64,000 nucleotides of DNA. Origin: Clostridiaceae bacterium (lineage in GTDB: Bacteria > Bacillota > Clostridia > Lachnospirales > Lachnospiraceae). The first letter of the stretch is position 1, and every line of letters starts with the position of its first letter. A program made the translations under genes and the position numbers. Under the pieces are notes generated by a model. The model saw only the letters and a program-made list of their open reading frames with translations, ran no database searches and was not told the origin of the DNA. The stretch spans positions 1 through 64,000 of the forward strand of contig QXXC01000016.1 in the NCBI GenBank assembly GCA_009911305.1, in the 5' to 3' direction. Shown piece by piece: positions 46,494-55,978 of the stretch.

Positions 46494-46503
46494 CTGCCGA
46501 ACC

Positions 46504-46520
46504 ATGACAGTATCTGTCAT
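46504..46520. promoter_or_regulatory. Perfect palindrome, candidate operator
   Basis: ATGACAG and CTGTCAT are separated by three bases and form a perfect 7-3-7 palindrome. It lies 10 bases upstream of the -10 box, in the spacer and -35 region, where a dimeric regulator would act. The WYL protein at the end of the operon, or the receiver protein upstream, are possible binders. Confidence 0.55.
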
Positions 46521-46584
46521 TCCGGAACGTTTTCCGCAATCTTCCCGCCTCTTTCCGAACATCCTTTATCCCGGACATGATGCT

Positions 46585-47355
46585 TTAAATGCGATCCAGT
46601 ATCCTGCGGATCTCCTCAAACAGCCGTCCCTTTACAGGCGGCTTCAGAAGATACCCCGCCGGCTTTAATTTCAGCACTGCCTCCACATTCTCCCGATCAT
46701 TCACGGCTGTGAGGAAAAGCACCGGAATGTCCTGCAGATCCTCGTCTGCCCGTATCATCTCAAGCGTCATGCGGCCGTCGCAGACCGGCATCTCATAGTC
46801 CAGAAGAATCAGATCCGGCTTTTTGCGCCCGATGGAGGTCATCGCCTGCGACCCGGAAATCGCGACAGCCACCTCGTAATCCTGTTCCAGCATGGCCTTG
46901 ATCGTCCGCAGCATGGTCCCGTCATCGTCAACGACCAGAATCCGTTTCTTTTTGGGGCCATTCTTACGCGCCTCTTCCTTTACCGTCTCCGCATCCAGGC
47001 CCAGTCTTCTGCACACAGCCTCCAGAATGACCGAAGGGCCGGCCGGAGCAATCAGATGTTCAAACTGTGCGCCCTCTTTATCATAGGCGACAAATGTGCC
47101 GCTCTCCTTTTCCGCGCTGACCGCCAGAACCGGGATCTGCCCATACCGGCTGCTCAGCAGGTGAACGATCGATTCATCCGTCTCCCCTGTATCTGCCAGG
47201 CTGATGATCACCAGATCAGGGCCCACGATCTTCATCATCCCTTCCAGGGCCCCTGTGTCCTCTGAGCAGAGCTGTACATGAAAGTATGGAGACAGACACT
47301 GCCTCATCTCCTCCACTGCCGCCTTATGCGTTCCAATCAATACGATTTTTTTCAT
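46585..47355 (-). CDS. Response regulator with a degenerate and an intact receiver domain
   Basis: 256 residues, two receiver folds and no output domain. The C-terminal receiver (about 137-256) has VVDDD, the phospho-acceptor Asp186 (DLILLDYEMP), LFLTA and Lys238. In the N-terminal receiver (1-120) the acceptor position holds Ser52 (DLVIIS), and the acidic pair is missing, so it is a pseudo-receiver. GGAGG lies nine bases before the ATG. It follows the hybrid kinase gene by 35 bases and probably takes its phosphate. With no DNA-binding domain it must act through protein contacts. The dynamin operon starts 168 bases downstream in the same direction, with no clear terminator between. Confidence 0.87.
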   Translation of the reverse strand: MKKIVLIGTHKAAVEEMRQCLSPYFHVQLCSEDTGALEGMMKIVGPDLVIISLADTGETDESIVHLLSSRYGQIPVLAVSAEKESGTFVAYDKEGAQFEHLIAPAGPSVILEAVCRRLGLDAETVKEEARKNGPKKKRILVVDDDGTMLRTIKAMLEQDYEVAVAISGSQAMTSIGRKKPDLILLDYEMPVCDGRMTLEMIRADEDLQDIPVLFLTAVNDRENVEAVLKLKPAGYLLKPPVKGRLFEEIRRILDRI

Positions 47356-47390
47356 TTAACCTGTCCTCCCATCGCGGATTTCCTCCTGAT

Positions 47391-50300
47391 TTATGTTCTG
47401 TCCGGCAGCGGCCCGTTTTCCGGAACCGCGTCTGTGCCTGCCATCTGTCCCGCCAGCACGGCCGCCAGCCGGTCCGTCTCCTCCGGATCCAGATTCGCCA
47501 CCGCCGCGGCAAGCATCCGGACATTTTGCCCGATCTCCTCCGGGTACTCGTACGCCAGAAGCTCGTTTGCCAGCGGGTCGGCCTGGTCAATATCCATCTC
47601 CTCCATGCTGAGCCGGATCATCTCCACAAGCCCCCGGATCACCGGGTAATCCGCCGCTTTTTTCTCCTGTGCGGCCCCGATCCCCAACACGCCCTGCAAT
47701 TTCCGGCGGTAGCTGCGCCACTCCTCCAGAAATATGGGGGTTACAGCAGTGATCACATCTATTTTACCATCTTTTGCCGCGTATTCCAATACCCTCGCCA
47801 CTCCGGACAGAGGCGCGATTCCCACGGTCGCCGCAAGGCTTTTCATCGCATGCGCCTGTATCCGGTATGCTTCCAGGCAGTCCGGTTCGGCGGCGCCCGC
47901 ATACGCCTGCTCCAGGCGGTCCGCCGCCGGATCAATCTGGGTGTAAAATTCCTTCAGGGTGTATTGAAGCAGGCCCATATCCGGTAAATGCAGCCATGCA
48001 TAATCCCAGTCCAGCCCTTCCACGAACGGCAGCTCCTCCAAACGCCCCTGCGGACCGCCTTCTGCCTGCCCCAAAGGCGCTGTCCGCGCCTGGCTCCCAT
48101 CTTCCCCCGTCCCGCTCTCTGGAGCAGACAGACAGTCTTTTGGCAGGTATTGTTTCACCATCTGCTCCAACTTTGCCGGCGCGATCGGCTTGGACAGAAA
48201 ATCATCAAAGCCCTCAGCCAGATATCTTTCCCTGGCTCCTGACACGGCATTTGCAGTCAGCGCAATGATCGGGGTGCCCTTACACGGCTCTCCCGGCAGC
48301 GCCCTGATGCGGCGCAGTGTTTCCACACCGTCCATTTCCGGCATCATGTGATCCAGAAAAATCAAATCAAAGCGCTGTTCCTGTACCAGGCGCAGGCACT
48401 CGGCTCCCCCGCCGGCCTCTGTCACCTGAACCTGCGTCTCCTTCAGCAGGCTCCGCAGCACCTTGCGGTTGACGGCATTGTCATCCACTGCAAGAATCCT
48501 TGCATCCGGTGCAATAAAACCTGCATGATAGCAATAGCTTTCCGCATTCTCGCGCACCCTGGACGCAAAATCTCCGACCGGCGTCCCGTCCAGGATCGCC
48601 TGTTCCAGCTCAAAACAGAATTTTGACCCTTTTCCATACACGCTCTCGACCTGCATCCGGCTGCCCAGCAGCGCCAAAAGCTGGATCGTGATGCTCATCC
48701 CCAGCCCGGTTCCCTCAATGTTGCGGTTCCTGTCCTCCTCGATCCGCTCGAACTCCGCGGAGAGCTTCGGGAGATCCTCCTCCCTGATTCCTATCCCCGT
48801 GTCCTCCACCTCAAACCGGAGCACGGCGTTGTTCTCCGCCCTGCGGCCCTGAACCCGCAGCCACACCGTTCCCTCATGCGTGTATTTGACCGCATTCGTC
48901 AGGATATTGGTCAGTACCTGGCGGATGCGCACGTCATCCCCGTAAAGCCGGGAGGGAAGCGCAGGATCCACCTCCGCCTCCAGCCGGATATTCTTGTCCT
49001 TTGCCCGCTGCGACGCCATATTCACCAGATCATGGATCAGGCTGCTGATATCATACTCTGCCGGCACAATCTCCATCTTGCCGGACTCAATCTTGGAAAA
49101 GTCCAGGATATCATTGATCAGCGACAGCAGGGACTGGCCGGCGGTACAGATATCCATGGCGTATTCCCTGATGTGCGGCTCCCCTGATTCGCGCAGAATC
49201 ATCTCATCCATGCCAAGCACCGCATTGATCGGCGTGCGGATCTCATGGGACATACGCGCCAGGAATTTTCCCTTCGCCTCATTGGCGGCCATCGCCTCCT
49301 GCCTTGCCGCCTCTGCATCCATCTTTGCCTGGGCCAGCAGCTCATTCTGCTCCCTTGCCTTTTGCATCCGCTCCTCTGTATCGGAGCGGTACTCCTCTGC
49401 GAGCCGGAAAATATGGAGCACGGCCATCATCAGGCCGGATAGGGTAATGCCGTAGTGTTCCGCCATCTTTCCGTAATCATCCGCCAGGCATATATCCAGG
49501 GCCAGATACGCAAGCTCTCCTGACAGCAGAACCAGCATCGACAGGGCGGCCAGCCGCGCCGTACGGCCTCCCGCGCCGCTCTCTGTCCGGGCCAGGCTCA
49601 CAGCGGCAGCCGCGCACACCGCAATCATCACAGCCGCCGACAGGCCGGCCATATCGTCCAGGGCCATTATCCCGGCAAACTGCAGCGCGAGCTGTATCCC
49701 CGCATTGGCGGCGGCGCAGTACAGCAGCCGGGCAAAACGGCGCGGATACATGAGCCGCAGATTTCGTTCAAAATAGAGCGCCAGCAGTACCGGAAGCATC
49801 ATCGCCAGATATCCCTGCATCACATAGGCTTCCTGAAGATTATAAAATATGCTCAGTGTATCTGTGCCGATAAAACAGTAAACGCCGGCTGTGCATCCAA
49901 ACCAGGCCAGAATCATCTCTCCCCGATCCGGCCGGCCGGTATAGCGCCGTATGAGCGCCAGCACAAGCATGACGATCGCTATGATCACAATCAGCAGGCA
50001 GCAGGCAACGTCAGCCAGATTGCTTCCGACCAGCCCGATCACAACCGCATTGCGCGCCACCGCCATATCAAAAAGCGCGCTCTCCTCATCCGGATCAGAG
50101 CCCGTCAGCTCAATGCGCACCCCGCCGTCCAGGAGCAAATCCGGGATATCCACAGAATGTCCGCTTTCCCCGCTGTCCTTCCCCGCTTCCTGCCGATAGA
50201 TCTCCCTGCCGTCTGCAAGCACGCGCACATCAGCGTTGACCGTCGAAAAGCGCATGGTCTGGCCTGCATATTCCGCAGGCAGCGTATTCTCAAAAAACAC

Positions 50301-50513
50301 CGTGTCCCGGAGCATCCCCGTAAAGGGCAGGCCCGTCTCCTCTGCCTCTTCCCCGTCCGGAGAACGCATCTGCCATCCCTCATTAAAAAAATATTCCACC
50401 TGAGACGGCAAAAAAGACGCCTCCTCATCCATCTGATACTGAAACAGTCCGATACACATACCGATACTGATCAAAAGGATGGTAATACCCGCAAATCTTC
50501 TTCCATATTTCAT
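47391..50513 (-). CDS. Hybrid sensor histidine kinase with 7TM-like sensor, receiver and HPt
   Basis: About 1040 residues. An N-terminal membrane segment and an extracytoplasmic beta-rich domain (about 30-160) are followed by about seven membrane segments (160-370), as in 7TMR-DISM sensors. Then come a coiled coil (375-415), HisKA with His423 in SHEIRTP, a HATPase domain with N box LTNAVKY and DTGIGI and GTGLGM, a receiver with Asp721 (LIFLDHMMPEMDG), and an HPt domain with His888 (AHAMKSLAATVG). It can carry out a complete phosphorelay, ending probably at the next gene's receiver. The start is uncertain: the ATG at 50513 immediately precedes the first membrane segment but its ribosome site is weak; 50591 is an alternative. 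Confidence 0.9.
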   Translation of the reverse strand: MKYGRRFAGITILLISIGMCIGLFQYQMDEEASFLPSQVEYFFNEGWQMRSPDGEEAEETGLPFTGMLRDTVFFENTLPAEYAGQTMRFSTVNADVRVLADGREIYRQEAGKDSGESGHSVDIPDLLLDGGVRIELTGSDPDEESALFDMAVARNAVVIGLVGSNLADVACCLLIVIIAIVMLVLALIRRYTGRPDRGEMILAWFGCTAGVYCFIGTDTLSIFYNLQEAYVMQGYLAMMLPVLLALYFERNLRLMYPRRFARLLYCAAANAGIQLALQFAGIMALDDMAGLSAAVMIAVCAAAAVSLARTESGAGGRTARLAALSMLVLLSGELAYLALDICLADDYGKMAEHYGITLSGLMMAVLHIFRLAEEYRSDTEERMQKAREQNELLAQAKMDAEAARQEAMAANEAKGKFLARMSHEIRTPINAVLGMDEMILRESGEPHIREYAMDICTAGQSLLSLINDILDFSKIESGKMEIVPAEYDISSLIHDLVNMASQRAKDKNIRLEAEVDPALPSRLYGDDVRIRQVLTNILTNAVKYTHEGTVWLRVQGRRAENNAVLRFEVEDTGIGIREEDLPKLSAEFERIEEDRNRNIEGTGLGMSITIQLLALLGSRMQVESVYGKGSKFCFELEQAILDGTPVGDFASRVRENAESYCYHAGFIAPDARILAVDDNAVNRKVLRSLLKETQVQVTEAGGGAECLRLVQEQRFDLIFLDHMMPEMDGVETLRRIRALPGEPCKGTPIIALTANAVSGARERYLAEGFDDFLSKPIAPAKLEQMVKQYLPKDCLSAPESGTGEDGSQARTAPLGQAEGGPQGRLEELPFVEGLDWDYAWLHLPDMGLLQYTLKEFYTQIDPAADRLEQAYAGAAEPDCLEAYRIQAHAMKSLAATVGIAPLSGVARVLEYAAKDGKIDVITAVTPIFLEEWRSYRRKLQGVLGIGAAQEKKAADYPVIRGLVEMIRLSMEEMDIDQADPLANELLAYEYPEEIGQNVRMLAAAVANLDPEETDRLAAVLAGQMAGTDAVPENGPLPDRT

Positions 50514-50762
50514 ATCATCTTCTATCCGTTTCTCTGAAACAGCCCGGACAGCCTGACGTGATACACGCCTGCTCCTGTCACTGCCGGCCATTCACCCGCT
50601 TCAGCCCTTTTCACTGTGCGCAGCGATCTTTCCTTATAGAAACTTTCCGATTCATTAAGGAAATTTAGAAATAATTTATTCCGCGCTCAAAATTTTGTCA
50701 CATTTATCCTGTATAGTAATAAATGAACAGGCAAGAAGTCCTTTTCAAAGTTTTTCATACTC

Positions 50763-50806
50763 TTGCCGGCAGTTCCCCCCAATTAAGCTGCCGGCAATCC
50801 CCTTTT
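50763..50806 (+). terminator. Plus-strand terminator-like hairpin
   Basis: TTGCCGGCAG (50763-50772) and CTGCCGGCAA (50788-50797) form a perfect ten-base-pair stem with a 15-base loop, followed by TCCCCTTTTT. Both neighbouring genes are on the minus strand, so a plus-strand terminator has no known gene to serve. Confidence 0.55.
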
Positions 50807-50845
50807 TCATGAGATAAAACATATGAAACCCATTAACCCCTCAAC

Positions 50846-50889
50846 AAAAAGGGATGTACCCCGTTTCAACGGCCCGTACATCCCTTTTT
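50846..50889 (-). terminator. Strong bidirectional terminator of the gltX-DUF1292 operon
   Basis: AAAAAGGGATGTAC and GTACATCCCTTTTT form a perfect 14-base-pair stem around a 16-base loop that contains CCGTT/AACGG. With A-runs on one side and T-runs on the other, it can stop transcription in both directions. The DUF1292 gene ends 122 bases upstream on the minus strand. Confidence 0.85.
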
Positions 50890-51011
50890 ATTATTGTCAG
50901 GCTAAACGGTTGCAACTTCTTACCCCACTGCTCCGCGCACATTCTGCCCGCCCCGAAAGCCGGGCGCCATCCGCAGTCACCCTTCGGCGCGCAGACGCCG
51001 CCCATCCGCTC

Positions 51012-51350
51012 TCAGTCCTCCAGCTCATCCTCGCCGATCAGCTCATCGTACTCCTGTTCGTCGAGCAGCTCGTCAAACGCGTCCGCCACGATCTCATATT
51101 CCTCATCGTCCTCAATATTTTCCAGATTGGGCTGCCCGTCCTCATCCTCCGTATAGCGGTATAAGTACACCTCGCCCTCCTCCGCTTCCTCGTCCTCCAT
51201 GGGAAGAAGCGCGATATATTCCTTATTTGCAGCCGGAAATATGGTCAGCACCACGCACTCCAGCTCTTTCCCGTCATCCAGAGTCAGGGTGACGGTCATC
51301 TCCTCCCCGCTCTCCTCTCCAACCGGCTCTCTGTTTTTCTCCTCTGTCAT
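51012..51350 (-). CDS. DUF1292 family acidic protein
   Basis: 112 residues, strongly acidic, no membrane segment. The core (VTLTLDDGKELECVVLTIFP, then NKEYIALLPM and VYLYRYTEDEDG) is the DUF1292 (YrzB-like) pattern, a small protein family of Firmicutes without known function. The long acidic C-terminus (EDDEEYEIVADAFDELLDEQ) is typical for clostridial members. Its start overlaps the stop of the preceding membrane-protein gene by four bases. It is the last gene of the gltX operon, before a strong terminator. Confidence 0.9.
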   Translation of the reverse strand: MTEEKNREPVGEESGEEMTVTLTLDDGKELECVVLTIFPAANKEYIALLPMEDEEAEEGEVYLYRYTEDEDGQPNLENIEDDEEYEIVADAFDELLDEQEYDELIGEDELED

Positions 51351-51964
51351 TTCATACCTCCTTCATCTGATTCCGGACCGGAATCCTCCCGATCCGTCTC
51401 TTCCCCATAGGGGTTGTGATAGCCTGCCGCCCTCCTCAGCTCCCTCTCATCCACTGCCGCCAGCATCAGGCCCTGAAAAAGCGCCTTGTTCAGCCGGATC
51501 GTATGGGCGGCAAACGGGTGAAACAGGACATAGATGCAGAACACAGCCTCAACAAATTCCATCACCCCTGCCGCTGTCAGCATAAAAATCAGCGGGTACG
51601 GGAGCCATGTCGCCATATTTAAAAGAGCGGCGCCCCCTGAAATAATGCTGTAGCCCCGGACGCACAGCATAAACACCGCGACCAGTTTTCCGGATCGCAG
51701 CATCCACATATACCAGAACAGGAAAAAGAAAGCGCTCAAAAACAGAATGACCGGCTGCGCCAGGCTTAAATCATACATCTTAAATATGCAGATATTAAAG
51801 AGCCCGTACAGCAGCCTTACTCCCGTAAGAGTATAAACGATCTGCGTAAGCTTTGTATTCTCATCCATATACCCCGGGCTCTTCTGCTCCAGAGCTTCAC
51901 GGCATATCATAATATCTTCCTGCCTCAGCGGCCGGGTCCGCCGGATCGGCTTCCTTGCCCTCAT
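51347..51964 (-). CDS. Unrecognised membrane protein in the gltX operon
   Basis: About 205 residues. A basic N-terminus (MRARKPIRRTRPLRQED) is followed by four hydrophobic segments: IVYTLTGVRLLYGLFNICIF, PVILFLSAFFFLFWYMWML, AVFMLCVRGYSIISGGAALL and YPLIFMLTAAGVMEFVEAVF. A charged tail closes the protein. I do not recognise the family. The ATG at 51964 has AGGAG at a good distance; an upstream ATG at 51997 would overlap the adenosyltransferase gene. It sits between that gene and the DUF1292 gene, overlapping the latter by four bases. Confidence 0.75.
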   Translation of the reverse strand: MRARKPIRRTRPLRQEDIMICREALEQKSPGYMDENTKLTQIVYTLTGVRLLYGLFNICIFKMYDLSLAQPVILFLSAFFFLFWYMWMLRSGKLVAVFMLCVRGYSIISGGAALLNMATWLPYPLIFMLTAAGVMEFVEAVFCIYVLFHPFAAHTIRLNKALFQGLMLAAVDERELRRAAGYHNPYGEETDREDSGPESDEGGMK

Positions 51965-51986
51965 CTTTCGTCTCCTCTTCTGCCTG

Positions 51987-52577
51987 TCAATATTCAATCC
52001 CTCTGCGCGCCTTCACGCCCCGGTCAAAGGGGTGGCGCGCCTTCCTCATCTCCGTCACGTAATCCGCCCGCTGCCAGAGCTCAGGCGCCGGATCCCTGCC
52101 CGTTATCACAACCTCCAGCCCCACAGGGCGGCTGTCCAGGGCGCGCAGCACCTCCTCCAGGTCCAAAAGCCCGGCGTTGAGCGCAGCGCACAGCTCATCC
52201 AGCACGAGGAGAACCGGCGTCTCCTCCCCCTCCGGCGCAGGGCGCTTCACCGGCGTACGCGCGCCGGCCTCCGGCATACGTTCCTCTGCCAGGCGCGCCG
52301 CCTCCTCAAATGCAGCGTGAAAGAGCTCCCGGCTCCAGGAAGCCGCGCCGGCCCTCTCCTGCGCGCCCATCTGCCACGTAAAGCCAAATGTCCTTTTACA
52401 GGGAAAGACGGTCACGCCCCCAAGACGTCTTAAGGCTTCCACCTCCCCCGAGGCGTCATTTTTCAGAAAACGGGCCGCCACGGCCTGCCCTCCGCAGCCC
52501 GCGGTCCGGACCGCAAGCCCCAGGGCGGCTGTGGTCTTTCCCTTTCCGTCCCCGCAGTACAAATGAATCAGGCCCAT
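51987..52577 (-). CDS. cobO: Corrinoid adenosyltransferase, CobA/CobO type
   Basis: Transfers the 5'-deoxyadenosyl group of ATP to reduced cob(I)alamin, giving the coenzyme form of B12. The 196-residue product has the family P-loop GDGKGKTT (9-16), FLKNDASGEVE, and the later motifs LVLDELCAALNAGLLD and VVITGRDPAPELWQRADYVT. Length is usual. AGGGAG precedes the ATG. The helicase gene ends four bases upstream, so the gene belongs to the gltX operon. No other cobalamin genes are nearby; the B12-binding radical SAM enzyme of the dynamin operon uses cobalamin, but such enzymes usually do not need the adenosyl form. Confidence 0.9.
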   Translation of the reverse strand: MGLIHLYCGDGKGKTTAALGLAVRTAGCGGQAVAARFLKNDASGEVEALRRLGGVTVFPCKRTFGFTWQMGAQERAGAASWSRELFHAAFEEAARLAEERMPEAGARTPVKRPAPEGEETPVLLVLDELCAALNAGLLDLEEVLRALDSRPVGLEVVITGRDPAPELWQRADYVTEMRKARHPFDRGVKARRGIEY

Positions 52578-52581
52578 CTTG

Positions 52582-54429
52582 TCACTCCCTCACCTGCGCG
52601 TTTCCCTTATCCAGATATTCCTGCACGAACCGGGACAGATCCGTTTTCTTATGGAAGCGCTCCTGCGAGGCATACACGTGAAGGCGCTCCTTGGCCCGCG
52701 TCATGGCCACGTAAAAAAGCCGCCGCTCCTCCTCGATATCCTCCTCCAGAACCGCCCTGCTGTGCGGCGTCACCCCTTCGTTCGCATCCAGGATATACAC
52801 CACCCTAAACTCCAGCCCCTTTGCGCTGTGCATGGTGGCCAGCGTCACGGCATCCGTGTCGGCCCTGCGCAGGGCGGCCTGACGCTTCAGCTCCTCTGCG
52901 TACTCTGAAATATGGGCAAACCAGTCCTCAAACGTTTCAAACAGTGACGCGCTCTCCCGGAGCTGATCCGCTGTCTCAAAGAGCTCATCGGGCTTCATCC
53001 TGCGGAAGGCCGCGTACTCCTTCAGATAGCTGTCATAATCCATCCCCTGCCGTATGTAGTTCACCGCCGCCAGCGGGGACATCCTGCTTAAGGCCCTCAA
53101 ATCATACTCAAGGCTCTCAATGCGCTCCAGGATCCAGTCCTTGTCCGCATAGCACGCCTTCAGCTCCTCAAAGGAAACCGTCTCCCGGCGGAAGCTGTCG
53201 CGGCTGATATAGCGCTTGGGGCGGTTGATGATTTTCAGGAAATCCTCCCTGCTCCGGCTTCCCTGGGCGATGCGGATATACGTCAGGATATTCGCGCTGA
53301 TCCAGTGCTCAAACAGGTTGGGGATCGCATCCCGGGTGCGGAAGGGGATATTGTACTCCATCAGCCGCCCGACGAGCAGCCTTGGCCCCGCATTCGTCCG
53401 GTACAGGACTGCAATATCCGACGGAAGGAAGCCCGCCCGGAGATAGCCCTTGATCTCCTGCGCGATGCGCAGCGTCTCCTGCCCCGGATCCGGCCAGACC
53501 CTTGTAAGCACCTCGCGGCCCCTGGCCCCATTAGTGCGGATCTCCTTGGGGAAACGCTTCTGATTGCGGCCGATCAGGCGCAGGGCCGCGTCGGAAATCT
53601 CCTTTGAACACCGGTAGTTGATGTCCAGAAGCACGCGCTTTGCCTGCGGATAATCCGCCTCAAAGCCCAGCATGATCTCCGGCTTCGCGCCGCGGAAGCG
53701 GTAAATGGACTGATCGTCGTCGCCCACAATGAAAAGGTTGTCCTCCGGCCTTGCCAGCATCCGCACAATCTCGTACTGCAGCCGGTTAATGTCCTGAAAT
53801 TCGTCGATCAGGATATAGCGGTACCGCTTCTGCCAGGCGGACAGAATATCCGGCCTCTGCAAAAACAATTCGCGGCACATCAGCATCATGTCGTCAAAGT
53901 CAATCAGCCCGGCCTTCCTCATCCGCTTCTCATATCCCTCATACATGGATCTAAATACCTCGTCCGGGCAGTTCTGCGAATAATAATGGCACAGATCCAG
54001 CATCTCGCCCTTAACGGAGCTGATCTCGCTCAATATGCCGGCGATCATCTCCTTTTCATCCTCCGGCTCCAGCCTGGCCTCCCGGATAAGCTCCCGGACG
54101 ATCTGCGCCTGCTGATCCTCCCGGACAATATTCTCCGCGCTGTAGCGGTAGGCGAGCTTCAGAATACGGAAAAAGACGGAGTGGAAGGTGCCGAACACTG
54201 TATGGGAGGCCCCTTCTGACAGCTTCTCATACCGCTCCCTCATCTCCTCCGCCGCCGCCCTGGTAAAGGTGATCACCAGGATATCCGACGGATTCACGCC
54301 GCACTCCCCGGTCAGATAGCGCACCCGGTGGGTGATCACCGTCGTCTTACCCGATCCCGGCCCGGCCAGGACCATCATCGGTCCCGTCCGGTGGCGGATC
54401 GCCTCCTCCTGCGCCCTGCTAAAACCCAT
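52582..54429 (-). CDS. UvrD/PcrA-like superfamily 1 helicase
   Basis: 615 residues, somewhat shorter than PcrA or UvrD. Superfamily 1A motifs are in order: Q motif (SRAQEEAIRH), Walker A GPGSGKTT (23-30), VITFTRAAAEEMRER, Walker B YILIDEFQDINRLQ, GDDDQSIYRFRGA, and near the end TMHSAKGLEFRVVYI and RRLFYVAMTRAKERL. It should be an ATP-driven 3'-5' DNA translocase for repair or replication. The C-terminal extension of true PcrA is missing. The gene lies 30 bases after gltX and four before the adenosyltransferase gene. Confidence 0.92.
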   Translation of the reverse strand: MGFSRAQEEAIRHRTGPMMVLAGPGSGKTTVITHRVRYLTGECGVNPSDILVITFTRAAAEEMRERYEKLSEGASHTVFGTFHSVFFRILKLAYRYSAENIVREDQQAQIVRELIREARLEPEDEKEMIAGILSEISSVKGEMLDLCHYYSQNCPDEVFRSMYEGYEKRMRKAGLIDFDDMMLMCRELFLQRPDILSAWQKRYRYILIDEFQDINRLQYEIVRMLARPEDNLFIVGDDDQSIYRFRGAKPEIMLGFEADYPQAKRVLLDINYRCSKEISDAALRLIGRNQKRFPKEIRTNGARGREVLTRVWPDPGQETLRIAQEIKGYLRAGFLPSDIAVLYRTNAGPRLLVGRLMEYNIPFRTRDAIPNLFEHWISANILTYIRIAQGSRSREDFLKIINRPKRYISRDSFRRETVSFEELKACYADKDWILERIESLEYDLRALSRMSPLAAVNYIRQGMDYDSYLKEYAAFRRMKPDELFETADQLRESASLFETFEDWFAHISEYAEELKRQAALRRADTDAVTLATMHSAKGLEFRVVYILDANEGVTPHSRAVLEEDIEEERRLFYVAMTRAKERLHVYASQERFHKKTDLSRFVQEYLDKGNAQVRE

Positions 54430-54459
54430 ATCCTCTGCTTCTCATCTCTTTCTTTTGTC

Positions 54460-55911
54460 CTATGCCTCCAAAAGCTCAATGCCCCTGCGGATCCGCGCGA
54501 GCGATTCCTCCCTGCCGAGCACCTCCATGATCTCCGTCGCGCCGGCCGGCGTCATCTGCCTGCCCGAAACCGCCGTGCGGATCGGCCACATCACAAACCC
54601 GGTCTTCACATTCTCCCTTGCCACATACGCAGACAATACCTCATAGAGGGCGTCGTTTGAGAAATCCTCCTGCGCCTCCAGGATCGGAAGCACATCCTTT
54701 AACACCGCGAGCGACGTCTCCTTTGTGCTCTTCATCTTCTTGTGGACATACATCTGCGGATCATATTCCGGCAGCGCCTCAAAGAAATTGATATGCCCCT
54801 CAATGTCTAAAAAGGTCTCAATCCTCGTCTTCACCATCGCCGCGATCTTCTTCAGATCCAGATCCTTTGTGATCGCCTTCTTTAAATGCGGCATCGCCAT
54901 CGCGTAGAAGCGGTCAAAATCCATGGCCTTAATATACTCGCCGTTCATCCACCTAAGCTTTACCATGTCAAACACAGCCGGGGATTTGCTGATATTCCTG
55001 TAATCAAATTCCTTCACCAGATCGTCCAGGGTGAAAATCTCCTGATTGCTGTCCGGCGACCAGCCAAGCAGGGCCACAAAGTTCACCACCGCCTCAGACA
55101 CAAACCCCTGGTCAATCAGATCCTGATAGGAAGAATGGCCGCTGCGCTTGCTCAGCTTCTTATGCTCCTCATTCGTGATCGTCGGGCAGTGGATATACGC
55201 CGGGATCTCCCAGCCAAACGCCTCATAAAGGCGGTTGTACTTCGGAGCGGACGACAGATACTCATTCCCGCGGACCACATGTGTGATCCCCTGCAGGTGA
55301 TCGTCCACCACATTGGCAAAATTGTAGGTGGGGAAGCCGTCGGACTTTAAAAGCACCATATCATCCAGCTCCGCATTCTCCACGGAAATATCGCCGTACA
55401 GCTCGTCATGGAAGGTGGTTCTCCCCTCTGACGGATTGTTCTGGCGGATGACAAAGGGCATGCCCGCCTTTAAATTCGCCTCTACCTCTTCCTTGGAAAG
55501 ATGCAGGCAGTGCTTGTCATACGTCATGATCTCCTCGCCGTTCACCGTCCGCTTTAAGGTATTTAAGCGCTCCTGGGTGCAGAAGCAGTAATACGCCTCT
55601 CCCTTTTCGACCAGCATCTTTGCATGCTCCATATAGATGCCGGCCTTCTGGCGGTCGCTCTGCACATACGGCCCTGCCGGCCCGCCCAGATCCGGGCCCT
55701 CGTCATGCTTTAAACCCGTATCCTTCAGCGTGTCGTAGATAATCTCCAGAGCGCCCTCGACGAAACGCTCCTGATCCGTGTCCTCGATCCGGAGAAGATA
55801 ATCTCCGCCCTCGTGCTTGGCAATTAAATACGCGTACAATGCCGTTCTCAAATTTCCCACATGCATCCGGCCGGTCGGGCTCGGGGCATATCTTGTTCTG
55901 ATCTTTGTCAT
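54460..55911 (-). CDS. gltX: Glutamyl-tRNA synthetase
   Basis: Charges tRNA-Glu, and in Clostridia often tRNA-Gln as well, with glutamate. The 483-residue product has a class I core with the HIGH-type motif HVGN (17-20) after RYAPSPTGR, and the KMSKS-type motif KLSKR (252-256). [10 protein letters not shown] and [14 protein letters not shown] are further conserved parts. The C-terminal anticodon-binding region is complete. A consensus promoter lies about 40 bases upstream. It is the first gene of an apparent five-gene operon ending at 51012. Confidence 0.97.
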   Translation of the reverse strand: MTKIRTRYAPSPTGRMHVGNLRTALYAYLIAKHEGGDYLLRIEDTDQERFVEGALEIIYDTLKDTGLKHDEGPDLGGPAGPYVQSDRQKAGIYMEHAKMLVEKGEAYYCFCTQERLNTLKRTVNGEEIMTYDKHCLHLSKEEVEANLKAGMPFVIRQNNPSEGRTTFHDELYGDISVENAELDDMVLLKSDGFPTYNFANVVDDHLQGITHVVRGNEYLSSAPKYNRLYEAFGWEIPAYIHCPTITNEEHKKLSKRSGHSSYQDLIDQGFVSEAVVNFVALLGWSPDSNQEIFTLDDLVKEFDYRNISKSPAVFDMVKLRWMNGEYIKAMDFDRFYAMAMPHLKKAITKDLDLKKIAAMVKTRIETFLDIEGHINFFEALPEYDPQMYVHKKMKSTKETSLAVLKDVLPILEAQEDFSNDALYEVLSAYVARENVKTGFVMWPIRTAVSGRQMTPAGATEIMEVLGREESLARIRRGIELLEA

Positions 55912-55949
55912 AGCTTTTTCACTCCTGATTGTTCATAATAATTGTATCG

Positions 55950-55978
55950 ATTATATACCGAAATTGTAAAAAAGACAA
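55950..55978 (-). promoter_or_regulatory. Sigma-A promoter of gltX
   Basis: On the minus strand TTGTCT, a 17-base spacer and TATAAT (55955-55950) precede gltX, giving a leader of about 30 bases. Confidence 0.8.

Larger units (their letters stand above)
50514..51011. other. Intergenic region between the kinase gene and the DUF1292 gene
   Basis: No gene with a ribosome binding site was found. The minus-strand promoter of the kinase gene should lie here but lacks clear hexamers. A TATAGT box and AT-rich sequence near 50700-50720 on the plus strand are followed by a terminator-like hairpin at 50763-50806, so a small plus-strand RNA is possible. A second, much stronger hairpin at 50846-50889 ends the gltX operon. 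Confidence 0.45.

Noticed and set aside
50723-50812. 29-residue open frame near the kinase gene
   Set aside because: No ribosome binding site, and the frame runs through a terminator-like hairpin.
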